64,000 nucleotides of DNA, taken from contig NZ_JADPRT010000017.1 of assembly GCF_015690355.1 (NCBI RefSeq), positions 1 through 64,000 of the forward strand, written 5' to 3'. The position numbers were made by a program, and so were the translations under genes. This DNA comes from Streptacidiphilus fuscans. GTDB taxonomy: Bacteria > Actinomycetota > Actinomycetes > Streptomycetales > Streptomycetaceae. Shown here in pieces: positions 35,197 through 43,600 of this stretch (within the stretch, counting starts at the first letter, position 1; each line of letters begins with the position of its first letter). Below the pieces are notes generated by a model. It was not told the DNA's origin. It saw nothing but the letters and a program-made list of their open reading frames with translations, and did not search any database.

Positions 35197-35538
35197 GTGA
35201 GCAAGCTGACCGCTGTCGAACTCCAGGGAATGACCACCGCCCAGGGCACCTTCCAGACCGCCCTGGACGACGCCACGCGCTCCTACTCACAGGTCGAGGG
35301 CCAGATCGAGGCCCTGCAGGCCAGCTGGACCGGCGAGGCCGCCACCATCTTCAACCAGGCCATGACGCAGTGGCTGGAGGACTTCCGCTCGGTCAACAAC
35401 GCCCTGAGCACCATGCTGGAGAAGCTGGCGCAGAACACCAACGTCTACGCCAACACCCACGCCGACACCGAGCAGGTGGCACAGCAGGTGGCGCAGACCA
35501 TCGGCGCGGGCAACTACGGCGGGCTGCCGGGCCTGTAG
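35197..35538 (+). CDS. WXG100 protein, EsxA/EsxB-like
   Basis: A 113-residue protein. The GTG at 35197 has AAAGGA upstream. It is a helical hairpin with the WXG turn at W44-T45-G46 (QASWTGEAA) and a C-terminal helix ending ANTHADTEQVAQQVAQTI, where the YxxxD/E-type signal would fall around VYANTHAD. Such proteins are small secreted T7SS substrates that pair as antiparallel dimers. The next gene encodes a second member, so the two probably form the heterodimer. No disulfide-forming Cys is present. Confidence 0.92.
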   Translation: MSKLTAVELQGMTTAQGTFQTALDDATRSYSQVEGQIEALQASWTGEAATIFNQAMTQWLEDFRSVNNALSTMLEKLAQNTNVYANTHADTEQVAQQVAQTIGAGNYGGLPGL

Positions 35539-35611
35539 GCCCGACTGACGACCACTCACGTGCGCCGGTCCCCGGGACCGTTGTGCCGACCACTCGAAGG
35601 AGAGCCCCAGC

Positions 35612-35899
35612 ATGACCACGTACACCGTGCAGATGGAGCAGGTCGACTACATCGTCGGCGAGATGAACTCCATCACCCAGCAGCTGAACCAGACGCTCGC
35701 CGACCTCGACAGCCAGTCGAAGATCAACCTGGCCGAGTGGACCAGCGACGCGCAGGCCACCTACACGCAGGTCAAGGCGCAGTGGGACACCGCCGCCGCC
35801 GACATGACCAGCAAGGTCGCCGCCGCGATCCAGATGCTGGGCCAGATCAACGAGTACTACGCCAACGGTGAGCGCCAAGGCGTTCAGCTCTGGGCGTGA
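35612..35899 (+). CDS. WXG100 protein, partner of the upstream Esx protein
   Basis: A 95-residue protein. The ATG at 35612 has GAAGGAGAGCC upstream. It is a helical hairpin with W43-T44-S45 (AEWTSDAQ) in place of strict WXG, a variation common in the second member of Esx pairs. The C-terminal helix carries INEYYANGERQ, which fits the YxxxD/E secretion signal with a Glu. It lies 73 bp after the first Esx gene and 3 bp before the next ORF, consistent with tight co-expression. Confidence 0.9.
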   Translation: MTTYTVQMEQVDYIVGEMNSITQQLNQTLADLDSQSKINLAEWTSDAQATYTQVKAQWDTAAADMTSKVAAAIQMLGQINEYYANGERQGVQLWA

Positions 35900-35902
35900 C
35901 GC

Positions 35903-36472
35903 ATGCCCGGCGCCCCGATCAACAACCCGCGGTCTCACCCGAAGCCGCCGCCGTACCAGCCGAAGCAGTACGGCAACGGCACCTCCGTGCCCAACGGGCA
36001 CGGCTCCTACTCGAACCCGCAGCCGTTCACGCCGCCGCCGGTCCCCTCGGGGGGCGACGGCGGCAAGGGAACGACGGTGGACACGCCGTCCCTGGACCTC
36101 TTCGCGGACAACATCGACCAGTTGGTCGACCCGGTCCGCAAGGCCCAGACGGCGCTGGAGGGGGTCTCGGTGGAACCCGGGGACTTCTACCACGCCAACA
36201 AGATGCGGATCGACGTCACCGGACCCAACGCCGACGCCGGTCTGAAGGAGCAGTTCGTCAAGGTGCTCGGTGACCTCAGCCAGGGGCTGAGCGACCTGAG
36301 CGCCGGAGTGCGGCAGCTCAGCGCGAAGTACAAGACCATCGAGGACGCCAACTCGGCGAGCGCGACCGACCTGCAGAACGCGTTCCAGTCGACGGACGGC
36401 GACTTCACCTCGCTGATCACGGACGCCGGGGGCACCCCCGGTGCTCCGCCCAGCGGAGGCAACAGCAGTTGA
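35903..36472 (+). CDS. Small helical T7SS-associated protein with Pro-rich N-terminus
   Basis: A 189-residue protein starting 3 bp after the second Esx gene. Residues 1-60 are disordered (Pro, Gly, Asn, Ser). Residues ~62-165 are helical and resemble the WXG100/EspC-type substrate group: LDLFADNIDQLVDPVRKAQT, LGDLSQGLSDLSAGVRQLSA and ATDLQNAFQSTDGDFTSLI. A Gly/Pro/Ser tail follows. No WXG turn is seen, so it may be a chaperone-like partner or a noncanonical substrate. An 18-bp perfect hairpin lies immediately after it. Confidence 0.65.
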   Translation: MPGAPINNPRSHPKPPPYQPKQYGNGTSVPNGHGSYSNPQPFTPPPVPSGGDGGKGTTVDTPSLDLFADNIDQLVDPVRKAQTALEGVSVEPGDFYHANKMRIDVTGPNADAGLKEQFVKVLGDLSQGLSDLSAGVRQLSAKYKTIEDANSASATDLQNAFQSTDGDFTSLITDAGGTPGAPPSGGNSS

Positions 36473-36477
36473 GCTCC

Positions 36478-36521
36478 CGCCCGTGCCCTCGCCGCTGACC
36501 GCGGCGGCGAGGGCACGGGCG
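36478..36521 (+). terminator. Perfect 18-bp hairpin inside the secretion operon
   Basis: CGCCCGTGCCCTCGCCGC at 36478-36495 pairs exactly with GCGGCGAGGGCACGGGCG at 36504-36521 around an 8-base loop. There is no T tract. Placed between the Esx group and the PPE-like/toxin group, it could partly terminate transcription or protect the 3' end of the upstream mRNA, making Esx transcripts more abundant than toxin transcripts. The role is inferred. Confidence 0.65.
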
Positions 36522-36584
36522 GCGGGTGACGGCGCGGGGTGACAGCGCGGCGCGGGCGCGCGGCGTTTCGAATCGGATGAGCGG

Positions 36585-39500
36585 GTGGGGACGATGGGGT
36601 CGGGCGACTACAACAGCGGCGGGTTCACCCAGGGCGGCGACGGCACGGTCTTCGGCGACCCCAGTTCGGACCCGGGCTCCGTCCAGGACTACGACAACTG
36701 GGACTGGAAGCAGATCGAGGCCGCCATCAACGGGATGTCGGCCGGGGTGGACAGCTCCGCCAACTCCTCGCACGCGAAGTCCGTCTCCGATCCGCAGTCG
36801 TTGCAGGACGCCGCGGACATCTTCTTCCAGGTGCAGCAGGTGCTGAGCGGCGTCGCCCAGGCGTTCACCGACCAGGCCAAGGCGCTGGCCGGGGACAACG
36901 GCCCGTGGAAGGGTGACGCCGCCGACTCGTTCCTCACCATGATGGAGACCTTCTCCAAGCAGGTCACCTCGACGGCGGCCGCCCTGTCCGGTGGCACCTC
37001 CGGCGTGGACTCCGTCCCCCAGCAACTGGCCAACAACGCCGTCAACCTGGTCAACGCGCAGAACCTGATCTCCGAGATCGACACCTACTACGCCAACGAG
37101 GCCATCAAGAGCGGCGTCACGCCCATGTCCAACGGCCTCATCCCGATCAGCCAGCGCCCGCAGCTGGTCGAGTGGATGAACGAGGACATGCGCGCCGTGC
37201 TCAAGAGCCTGGCGGGCGAGTACCAGGTCACCATCGACTCGGTCCGCTCCCCGGGGCCGATCAACTCGCCGCTGGGCAACACTCCTCCCCCGACCACGGG
37301 CAACGGGCCCGACCAGCCCGCCTTCACCGACACCATGCCCGCCCCGGTCAACCCCGACCTCAGCGGTCTGCGCACCGCCGACACGGCGGCGCCGCTCACC
37401 CCGATGGACCTCAGCGCCAACCCACTAGGCCCCGGCGCGAACCCACTGGGCCCCGGTGCGAACCTCAAGTCCCTCGACCCGTCCGGCCTCAACCCGTCCG
37501 GCCTCGGCAGCGGGCTCGGCAGCGGTCTCGACCCGTCCGGACTCGGCACCGGTCTGGGCACCGGTCCCGGGATCAGCGCCCTCAATCCGAGCGCACTCGA
37601 CCGCGCGCTCAACCCGAGCGCGTACAGCGGGGGCCTGGGCACCGGCGGTACCGGCGGCCTCGGCAACGGCCTCGACCCGCTCGGGCTGAGCGCCGCGTCC
37701 CTGCTGCCCCGGGCCGGAAATCTCGGTACGGGCGGCGCGGGGAGCCTCCCGGCCGAGAAGTCGGCGTTCAAGAGCTCGGCGTTCCCCGGCGAGACGGGGG
37801 TCGGTGGCGTCGGCAGCCTGGGCGCCGCCAAGCCGGGCAAGCTCTCCACCGGCGACGGCATCGGGACCGGGGGGCTCGGGGCCGACGAACGGTTCCCGGG
37901 CAGCACCTCGTTGGAGTCCGGTCTGCCCGGCAGCGGCACCGGAACGGCCGAGCCCGGTGTGGGCGCTGCGGGCGGCCTCGGCGAGGGCATGCCCTACATG
38001 CCCGGCATGGGCGGCGGCGCAGGCCAGGCCGCGGGCCACAACGGCGAACGCAGCGACGCCTCGGGCCTGTTGGACGCGAGCGGCAAGCCCTGGGCGGGCG
38101 CCACGAACGTCGGCGGGGACATCGGCGGTCACCTCGGCACCGCTGCGGGCGGCGAGGGTCTCTCCCTCCCCACGGAGCACGCGCCCGGACTCGGCGCGGA
38201 CACGCTCCCCGGCGCGACGGCCCTCTCCGGCCAGGGCGCAGGGACCGGAACTGACGCCACGCCAGGCGAGGGCATGCCCTACATGCCTGGCATGGGCGGC
38301 GGCGCAGGTCAGGCCGCGAGCGGTCACAACGGCGAACGCAGCGACGCCTCGGGCCTGCTCGCCTCCAGCGCCGAACCCTGGGCCGGCGAGACCGGCCTCG
38401 GCAGCGAGGTCGGCGGCCATCTCGGCACCGCCGCAGGCGGCGAGGGCCTCGGCCTGCCGACCGAGCGGGCCGTCACGACGGGCGAGCCGGGCGCGGCTGC
38501 GGAGGAGGTGGCCTCGGGCGAGACGGCTGCGGAGGGCGAGGGGATGCCCTTCCTGCCGGGCATGGGCGGCGCGGCGGGCGCGGCGGCAGGCGAGCGGAAC
38601 GGCGAGCGCAGCGACGCCTCCGGCCTGCTCGACCCGAGCGCCGACCCGTGGAGCGGCGACCCCGCCGCGACCGAGCCGGAGGTCCAGGCAACGGCCGCGG
38701 GCGGCGAGGGCCTCGCCCTCGCTGTCGGCGCAGCCGCAGCGGCCGTGGCCGTCGCGAGTGCCGTCGCCGCCGAGACGTCAGCCGAGCCGCCCGCGACGGC
38801 GGGGCAGACCCCGACCCCGCAGCTACAGCCGCAGGAACGCGGTGCCGCGGTATCGGCCTCGGGCGAGGCCACAGCGGCGGCCGGTGCCACCGAGTGGTCG
38901 GCCGCCACGGCAGCCGCAGAACTGGTCGCGGTGGTGGGCGAAGCGGTCGCGAGTTCCGTGACAGCGGGCCCCGGCAGCCGACAGGCCCCGGCCACTCAGG
39001 CCGCTCAGGCTGCTCAGGCCGCTCAGGCGGGCGAGCAGACCACCACCCACGGCGCGAACCCCGCCTCACCCGCCGTGGGCGAGGCGGCCGTGCTGCCCGC
39101 GATCCATGCCGTGGATCAGCCGATCGCAGGGGCACCGCAGACCGCGGGCCAAGCGCCCACACCGGCCACGCCTCCCGGCCTTCACCCCGCCGGCACGAGC
39201 GCCACACCGCCCACCTCCCCGGCCGGGGGCCGGCCCGCCGCCGAACCCGGAAGCCACCACCCGGCGGCGGGCGTGCCCTCGCGTGAAGAGGCATGGGCGG
39301 CGGACGCGGGTGAGGGTGAGGAGGCCGACTTCGCCGAGGTCGAGTTGGCCGAGCCCGCCGCGTCGCCCGGCCCGGTGCCGACCGTCCTCCGTGGCGGGAA
39401 CGCCACCGGGTGGGACACCGCCGGGGCGGCGTTCGTGCCGCTTCTGGGGTCCGTGCCCGTCCAGGAGGATCGGGACGTGCGCGCCACCGGATACAGCGCG

Positions 39501-39815
39501 GAGGCGGAGGGTGCGTGGGGCACCTCGTCCCCGGCGGCCAGCTCGGCCCAACCCGCCGAGGAGGAACCGCGGTTCGCCACCTGGCGGCCCAACCGGAGCA
39601 TCGTGACGACCAGTACGGAGGCGAGCCCGGTGGTCTACCGCAGCAGCGCCGAACCCGCTTGCGCCGTCGGCGACTTCGAAGAGGAGCCCGCGCCCGAGGC
39701 GGACGCCGAGGAGCCGGCCGAGGAGAAGTCCGGCCGGGGCGCCGCCGACCTGCTGGTCCAGGCGAGCGACACCTGGGGCGTCGCCGCTGACGACGACTTC
39801 GACGCGATCATCTGA
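36585..39815 (+). CDS. PPE/WXG100-like T7SS protein with long Gly/Ala-rich repeat tail
   Basis: A 1,076-residue protein (GTG at 36585; an in-frame ATG at 36594 is an alternative). Residues ~35-230 are helical with W108 in GPWKGDAADSFLTMMETF, equivalent to the WXG turn, and a YYANEA signal near 168-173. Residues ~240-460 are Gly/Pro/Leu-rich with short repeats (LDPSGLGTGLGTGPG). Three longer repeats of about 90-95 residues start near 465, 561 and 650, each containing EGMPYMPGMGGGAGQ or a variant and GERSDASGLL. The rest is Ala/Pro-rich and acidic near the end. It is likely a secreted or surface-located structural partner of the giant toxin. Confidence 0.75.
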   Translation: MGTMGSGDYNSGGFTQGGDGTVFGDPSSDPGSVQDYDNWDWKQIEAAINGMSAGVDSSANSSHAKSVSDPQSLQDAADIFFQVQQVLSGVAQAFTDQAKALAGDNGPWKGDAADSFLTMMETFSKQVTSTAAALSGGTSGVDSVPQQLANNAVNLVNAQNLISEIDTYYANEAIKSGVTPMSNGLIPISQRPQLVEWMNEDMRAVLKSLAGEYQVTIDSVRSPGPINSPLGNTPPPTTGNGPDQPAFTDTMPAPVNPDLSGLRTADTAAPLTPMDLSANPLGPGANPLGPGANLKSLDPSGLNPSGLGSGLGSGLDPSGLGTGLGTGPGISALNPSALDRALNPSAYSGGLGTGGTGGLGNGLDPLGLSAASLLPRAGNLGTGGAGSLPAEKSAFKSSAFPGETGVGGVGSLGAAKPGKLSTGDGIGTGGLGADERFPGSTSLESGLPGSGTGTAEPGVGAAGGLGEGMPYMPGMGGGAGQAAGHNGERSDASGLLDASGKPWAGATNVGGDIGGHLGTAAGGEGLSLPTEHAPGLGADTLPGATALSGQGAGTGTDATPGEGMPYMPGMGGGAGQAASGHNGERSDASGLLASSAEPWAGETGLGSEVGGHLGTAAGGEGLGLPTERAVTTGEPGAAAEEVASGETAAEGEGMPFLPGMGGAAGAAAGERNGERSDASGLLDPSADPWSGDPAATEPEVQATAAGGEGLALAVGAAAAAVAVASAVAAETSAEPPATAGQTPTPQLQPQERGAAVSASGEATAAAGATEWSAATAAAELVAVVGEAVASSVTAGPGSRQAPATQAAQAAQAAQAGEQTTTHGANPASPAVGEAAVLPAIHAVDQPIAGAPQTAGQAPTPATPPGLHPAGTSATPPTSPAGGRPAAEPGSHHPAAGVPSREEAWAADAGEGEEADFAEVELAEPAASPGPVPTVLRGGNATGWDTAGAAFVPLLGSVPVQEDRDVRATGYSAEAEGAWGTSSPAASSAQPAEEEPRFATWRPNRSIVTTSTEASPVVYRSSAEPACAVGDFEEEPAPEADAEEPAEEKSGRGAADLLVQASDTWGVAADDDFDAII

Positions 39816-39827
39816 CGAGGAGCCACC

Positions 39828-40262
39828 ATGACCACCCCGTACGACCAGGGCATCGAGGACATGCTGACCCTGTATCAGAAGCAGCGCGCCGAAGCCTCGG
39901 AGACCCGGCGCAGGATCAACGAGGTCACCGGGACCGGCAGCGCTCCCCGGCAAGCCGTCAAGGTGACGGTGACGGCCCAGGGCGAGCTCACGGCCGTGGA
40001 GTTCCCCACCGGCGCCTACCACCGGATGGCGCCCAAGGAGCTCGCGGAGGCGCTGATGGCGGCCTTCGCCGAGGCGCGCGCGGACGCCATGACGAAGGTC
40101 GCCGAGTTGACCGACCTGTCGCTCCCGCCGGGCGTCCGCGTCGCCGATCTCGTCGAGGGCAAGGTCGACCCCGGCACGCTGCTCCCTGACACCCCCGGCA
40201 TGCCCGACTCCGTGAGCGACTACCTCGCCAACGGCCGACCCACCGGAGGACTCCGTGGGTAA
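39828..40262 (+). CDS. YbaB/EbfC-family nucleoid-associated-like protein
   Basis: A 144-residue protein. The ATG at 39828 has ACGAGGAGCCACC upstream. It follows the YbaB fold: a long N-terminal helix (GIEDMLTLYQKQRAEASETR), a three-strand sheet (VKVTVTAQGELTAVEFPTGA) and a long C-terminal helix (KELAEALMAAFAEARADAMT), then a Pro-rich tail. EspL in mycobacterial ESX-1 is of the same family and stabilises secreted substrates. Its place just before the EspC-like gene and the giant toxin suggests a chaperone role for them rather than DNA binding. It overlaps the next gene by 8 bp. Confidence 0.85.
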   Translation: MTTPYDQGIEDMLTLYQKQRAEASETRRRINEVTGTGSAPRQAVKVTVTAQGELTAVEFPTGAYHRMAPKELAEALMAAFAEARADAMTKVAELTDLSLPPGVRVADLVEGKVDPGTLLPDTPGMPDSVSDYLANGRPTGGLRG

Positions 40263-40632
40263 CGAATCGTTCGAGGTCAACACCGAGGGCCTGCAGAACC
40301 AACTGCCGTACCTGCGGGAGCTGGCGGCGCGGTTCAAGGGCATCGGGACCGAGCTGGAGGCGAAGCTCGGCTCGCTCGGGCAGCCGTGGGGCGACGACGA
40401 GACCGGCCAGCAGTTCCTGGAGTCGTACGAGAACCCGCACCAGCAGATCCTGGACGGCATCAGTCAGACCGGCGAGGTCCTGGACAGCACCGGCGACGGC
40501 ATCGACACGATGGCGAAGAACTACCGGATCCTGGAAGAGGAGAACATCGCCGCCGCCCGGACGCTGGACACCGGCAGTGGCAACGGCAGCTCCGACCACA
40601 CCCCCACGCACCCCACGACCGAGAAGCCCTAG
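40255..40632 (+). CDS. WXG100/EspC-like T7SS substrate
   Basis: A 125-residue protein. The GTG at 40255 lies inside the end of the YbaB gene, showing translational coupling. It starts GNESFEVNTEGLQNQLPYLR, has a WG turn at W45-G46-D47 (QPWGDDETGQQFLESY) and a second helix (GDGIDTMAKNYRILEEENIA) that carries a Y-x-x-x-E signal. A Ser/Thr tail follows. It belongs with the EspC-like/WXG100 group. Directly upstream of the giant gene (15-bp gap), it is the natural co-secretion partner for the giant's CpnT-like N-terminal domain. Confidence 0.88.
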   Translation: MGNESFEVNTEGLQNQLPYLRELAARFKGIGTELEAKLGSLGQPWGDDETGQQFLESYENPHQQILDGISQTGEVLDSTGDGIDTMAKNYRILEEENIAAARTLDTGSGNGSSDHTPTHPTTEKP

Positions 40633-40647
40633 GAAGCCCCAGCAGCC

Positions 40648-43600
40648 ATGAGCATCGAACTCCCGTCCTGGCTCTCCTGGGTGGCCTCGCTGGCCGTCGG
40701 ACAGCACTGGCCCAAGGGCGACGAGGACGGCCTGCGGGCGCTCGGCGAGGCCTGGGACGAGGCAGCACAGAAGCTGGTCGACATCGGCGAGGAGATCGGC
40801 CCGGCGACACAGGGCGTCCTCTCGAACGTCGGCGGCTCGGTGGCCACCGAGTTCGGTTCGTTCGTGCAGCAGTTGCAGACCAACCTGCCCGACATGGCCA
40901 CGGCCGCCGGGCAGATGGGCACGCTCGGCAAGGAGACCGGGGTCCAGGTCGAGTACGCGAAGTACATGATCCTGGCCCAACTGGCTTGGCTCGCCGTGGA
41001 GATCGTCGACCTGTCGTGGTGGGCCCCGGAGGCGATCCCGGCCGCGATCACGGCCGCGCGCGTCGCGGTGCTGATGATCCTGCGGCGGCTGCTCACCTCG
41101 ATCGCCAGCGGCATCGGCTTCATGGTCGGCATGGACGCGCTGATCCAGGCCATCCAGCTGCTCAAGGGCGACCGGACGCACTGGGACTGGCAGAGCACCC
41201 TCTCCGCGGTGGAGAGCGGTGCCATCTCCGGCGCGATCGGCGGGATCATCGGGGAGGGTGCGGGCCACTTCGCGCCCAAGTTCGCCTCGAACATCATCGG
41301 CAAGGGCGTCATCGGCGGCGTCACCGGCGTGGCCAGCGCCGCCGCGCTCAGCGGTATCTTCGGCGGCAGCAACGACTACGGGGAGATCTTCGGCGGCGGC
41401 GCGATCGGCGCCATGCTGGGCGGCGGCGGCCACAAGGGCGGCGGGGAGCCGCACGTGCCGGAGGAGCACACCCCGGAGATCCATGTCCCCACCGCGATCG
41501 ACCTGCACCTGCCGAGCGACGACACGGCCGTCGCGCCGCCCGAGGAGCCCATCGCCCGTCCGTCGACGGTGACGACCGACTCGGGAGCCGGATCGGGTTC
41601 GGGATCGGGCTCCCCGGAGGAGTCCGAGGTGCCGCACGAGACCGGGGCGGGCGCGGACACACACAGCAACACGAGCATCCCGAACGCCGTCACGACCACC
41701 GTGGGGACGGCCGGCCATGTCGAGGTGAGTCCCCCTCAGACGTCCCCGCACGTCGTCGAGTCCCCCGCTGTCGACAACGCGCCTGCCGTGCACGAGTCCG
41801 GCGGCGGCCTGCCGGGCTTCGAGACCACCCTCAGCACCCCCGCACCGCCCGAGGGCGTGACGCCTGCGGCCGCCACCGTCGGACAGCCCGCTCCCGAAAC
41901 GCGGACCACGACGACGCCCACCACGACGTCCGTGCCCGCCCCCGTCGAGGTGTCCCCGCGCGCCCCGCAGCCGGTCGTCACCCCGCCGACCGAGGCGCCC
42001 ACGCCGCACACCGCCGCGCCGCCGGTCGCGACGACCACCGACGCGCCGCACACGGAGCAGGTGCCGCCCGTCACCTCCACCTCGGACCTGCACGTCGGAC
42101 AGGCTCCCCCGCCCGCCGCCGAGGTGTCCGCGCCCCCGCACGAGGCCGCCCCGACGACGCCCACCCCGACGGAGCCGGTGGCCACCGCTCCCAGCAACCC
42201 GGCCCCGGCCGAGCCGGTGAATCGCCCCACCGAGGTCAGCACCCCGAGCGACCCCATCGCGCGGCCCACCGAGGTCAGCGCCCCGAGCGACCCCATCGTG
42301 CGGCCTGCCTCCGCGCCTCCGGCCATCAGCACCGAGCGGGCGACTCCGCCACCCGCCACCGAGGCCGGCAGCAACGGCGGCGGCAGCACCCCTGTCCCGC
42401 ACGCCGCCACCTCCGAACCGCACACCACCGAACTGCCCACTACTACCGAGCCGTCCAGCACCCCCGCCAGCGAGCACCCCGACGTCGTCGCCGCCGAGCA
42501 GCACACCGTGCCGGTCCCGCAGGAGCTCCCGGCCCCGGTACCCCCACCGGCCGAACGGCCGACGGCGGCCTCCCAGGACTCCCATGGAGAGACGCCCCCG
42601 CCCGCCGAGCCGCCGACTGCCCCGCCGCCACGCACCCCGCCGCCGCGGATGAAGCTGGACCGCACCCCGCGCTTCGTCGTCCGCTCCGGATTCGACCAGC
42701 GCGACTTCTCCCACGACGGCACGCACTACACCGACCTGACGGTCCGCGTCGCCTTCGAGGGCGGCGATCCGGCCGACTACGCGGACACCTTCGCGCGGGC
42801 CCAGCAGGGCGTCGAGCAGTACTTCAACCGGCCCGGCTACCGCCTGCCGAACGGCAGCCAACTCCACGTCACGGTGGAGCCGGCCGCCCCGCACGAGCAG
42901 CCGCATCTCACCGTCAACGTGGTCGGCCAGGACCACGGGATGGATCAGCGCAACTGGCCGCCGCACGCGTCCCCCATCTCCTACGCCCACGAGATCGGGC
43001 ACCAGATCGGCCTGCGTGACGAGTACCGCGACGCCTCGAACCCGAACCGCGCGCACGTCCCCGGCAGCCTGCTCGGCGACTACCACAGCCCCTCCGAGCA
43101 CGGCCTGCCGCTGGGCGGTCTCGGCGACCGCCATCTCCAGCTGCTCAACGCCCTCACCGGAGGCGGCACTCACGCTCCCGCGCACTCCGGCGAAACGACC
43201 GGCGGGCACGTTCCCGGCCACGTTCCCGGCAGTGACGAGGTCACGCCGCGCATGCCGGACCCCACCGCATCCGCCTCGCTCCACGACCACGTTCCGCAGG
43301 ACCAGTGGTGGAAGCTCTACATCGACCCCAAGAACCACGAGACCGCGCTCGAACGCTTCCCTGACGACCCCGGCTCCTTCTACGACAACGACCGGTCACC
43401 GGGCTACCAGCAGGGCATGGTCTCCGCCTACCAGCAGTTCCTCGGCGACCCGAAGGCCGCGCACACGCCCCTCACCGCGGACTCCTACCAGACCATCCAC
43501 GACCTTGCCGTCAGCAACCTGGGCAGGAAGATCGACTGGTCCGGCGGTCGGCCGACGCACTTCCCGCTGCGCGGCATGGCGCTCTCCGCCGACATGTTCC

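Noticed and set aside
35903..36472. Mycosin or EccE candidate among small T7SS genes
   Set aside because: The product lacks D/H/S subtilase motifs, a signal peptide and membrane helices, so it cannot be MycP or EccE.
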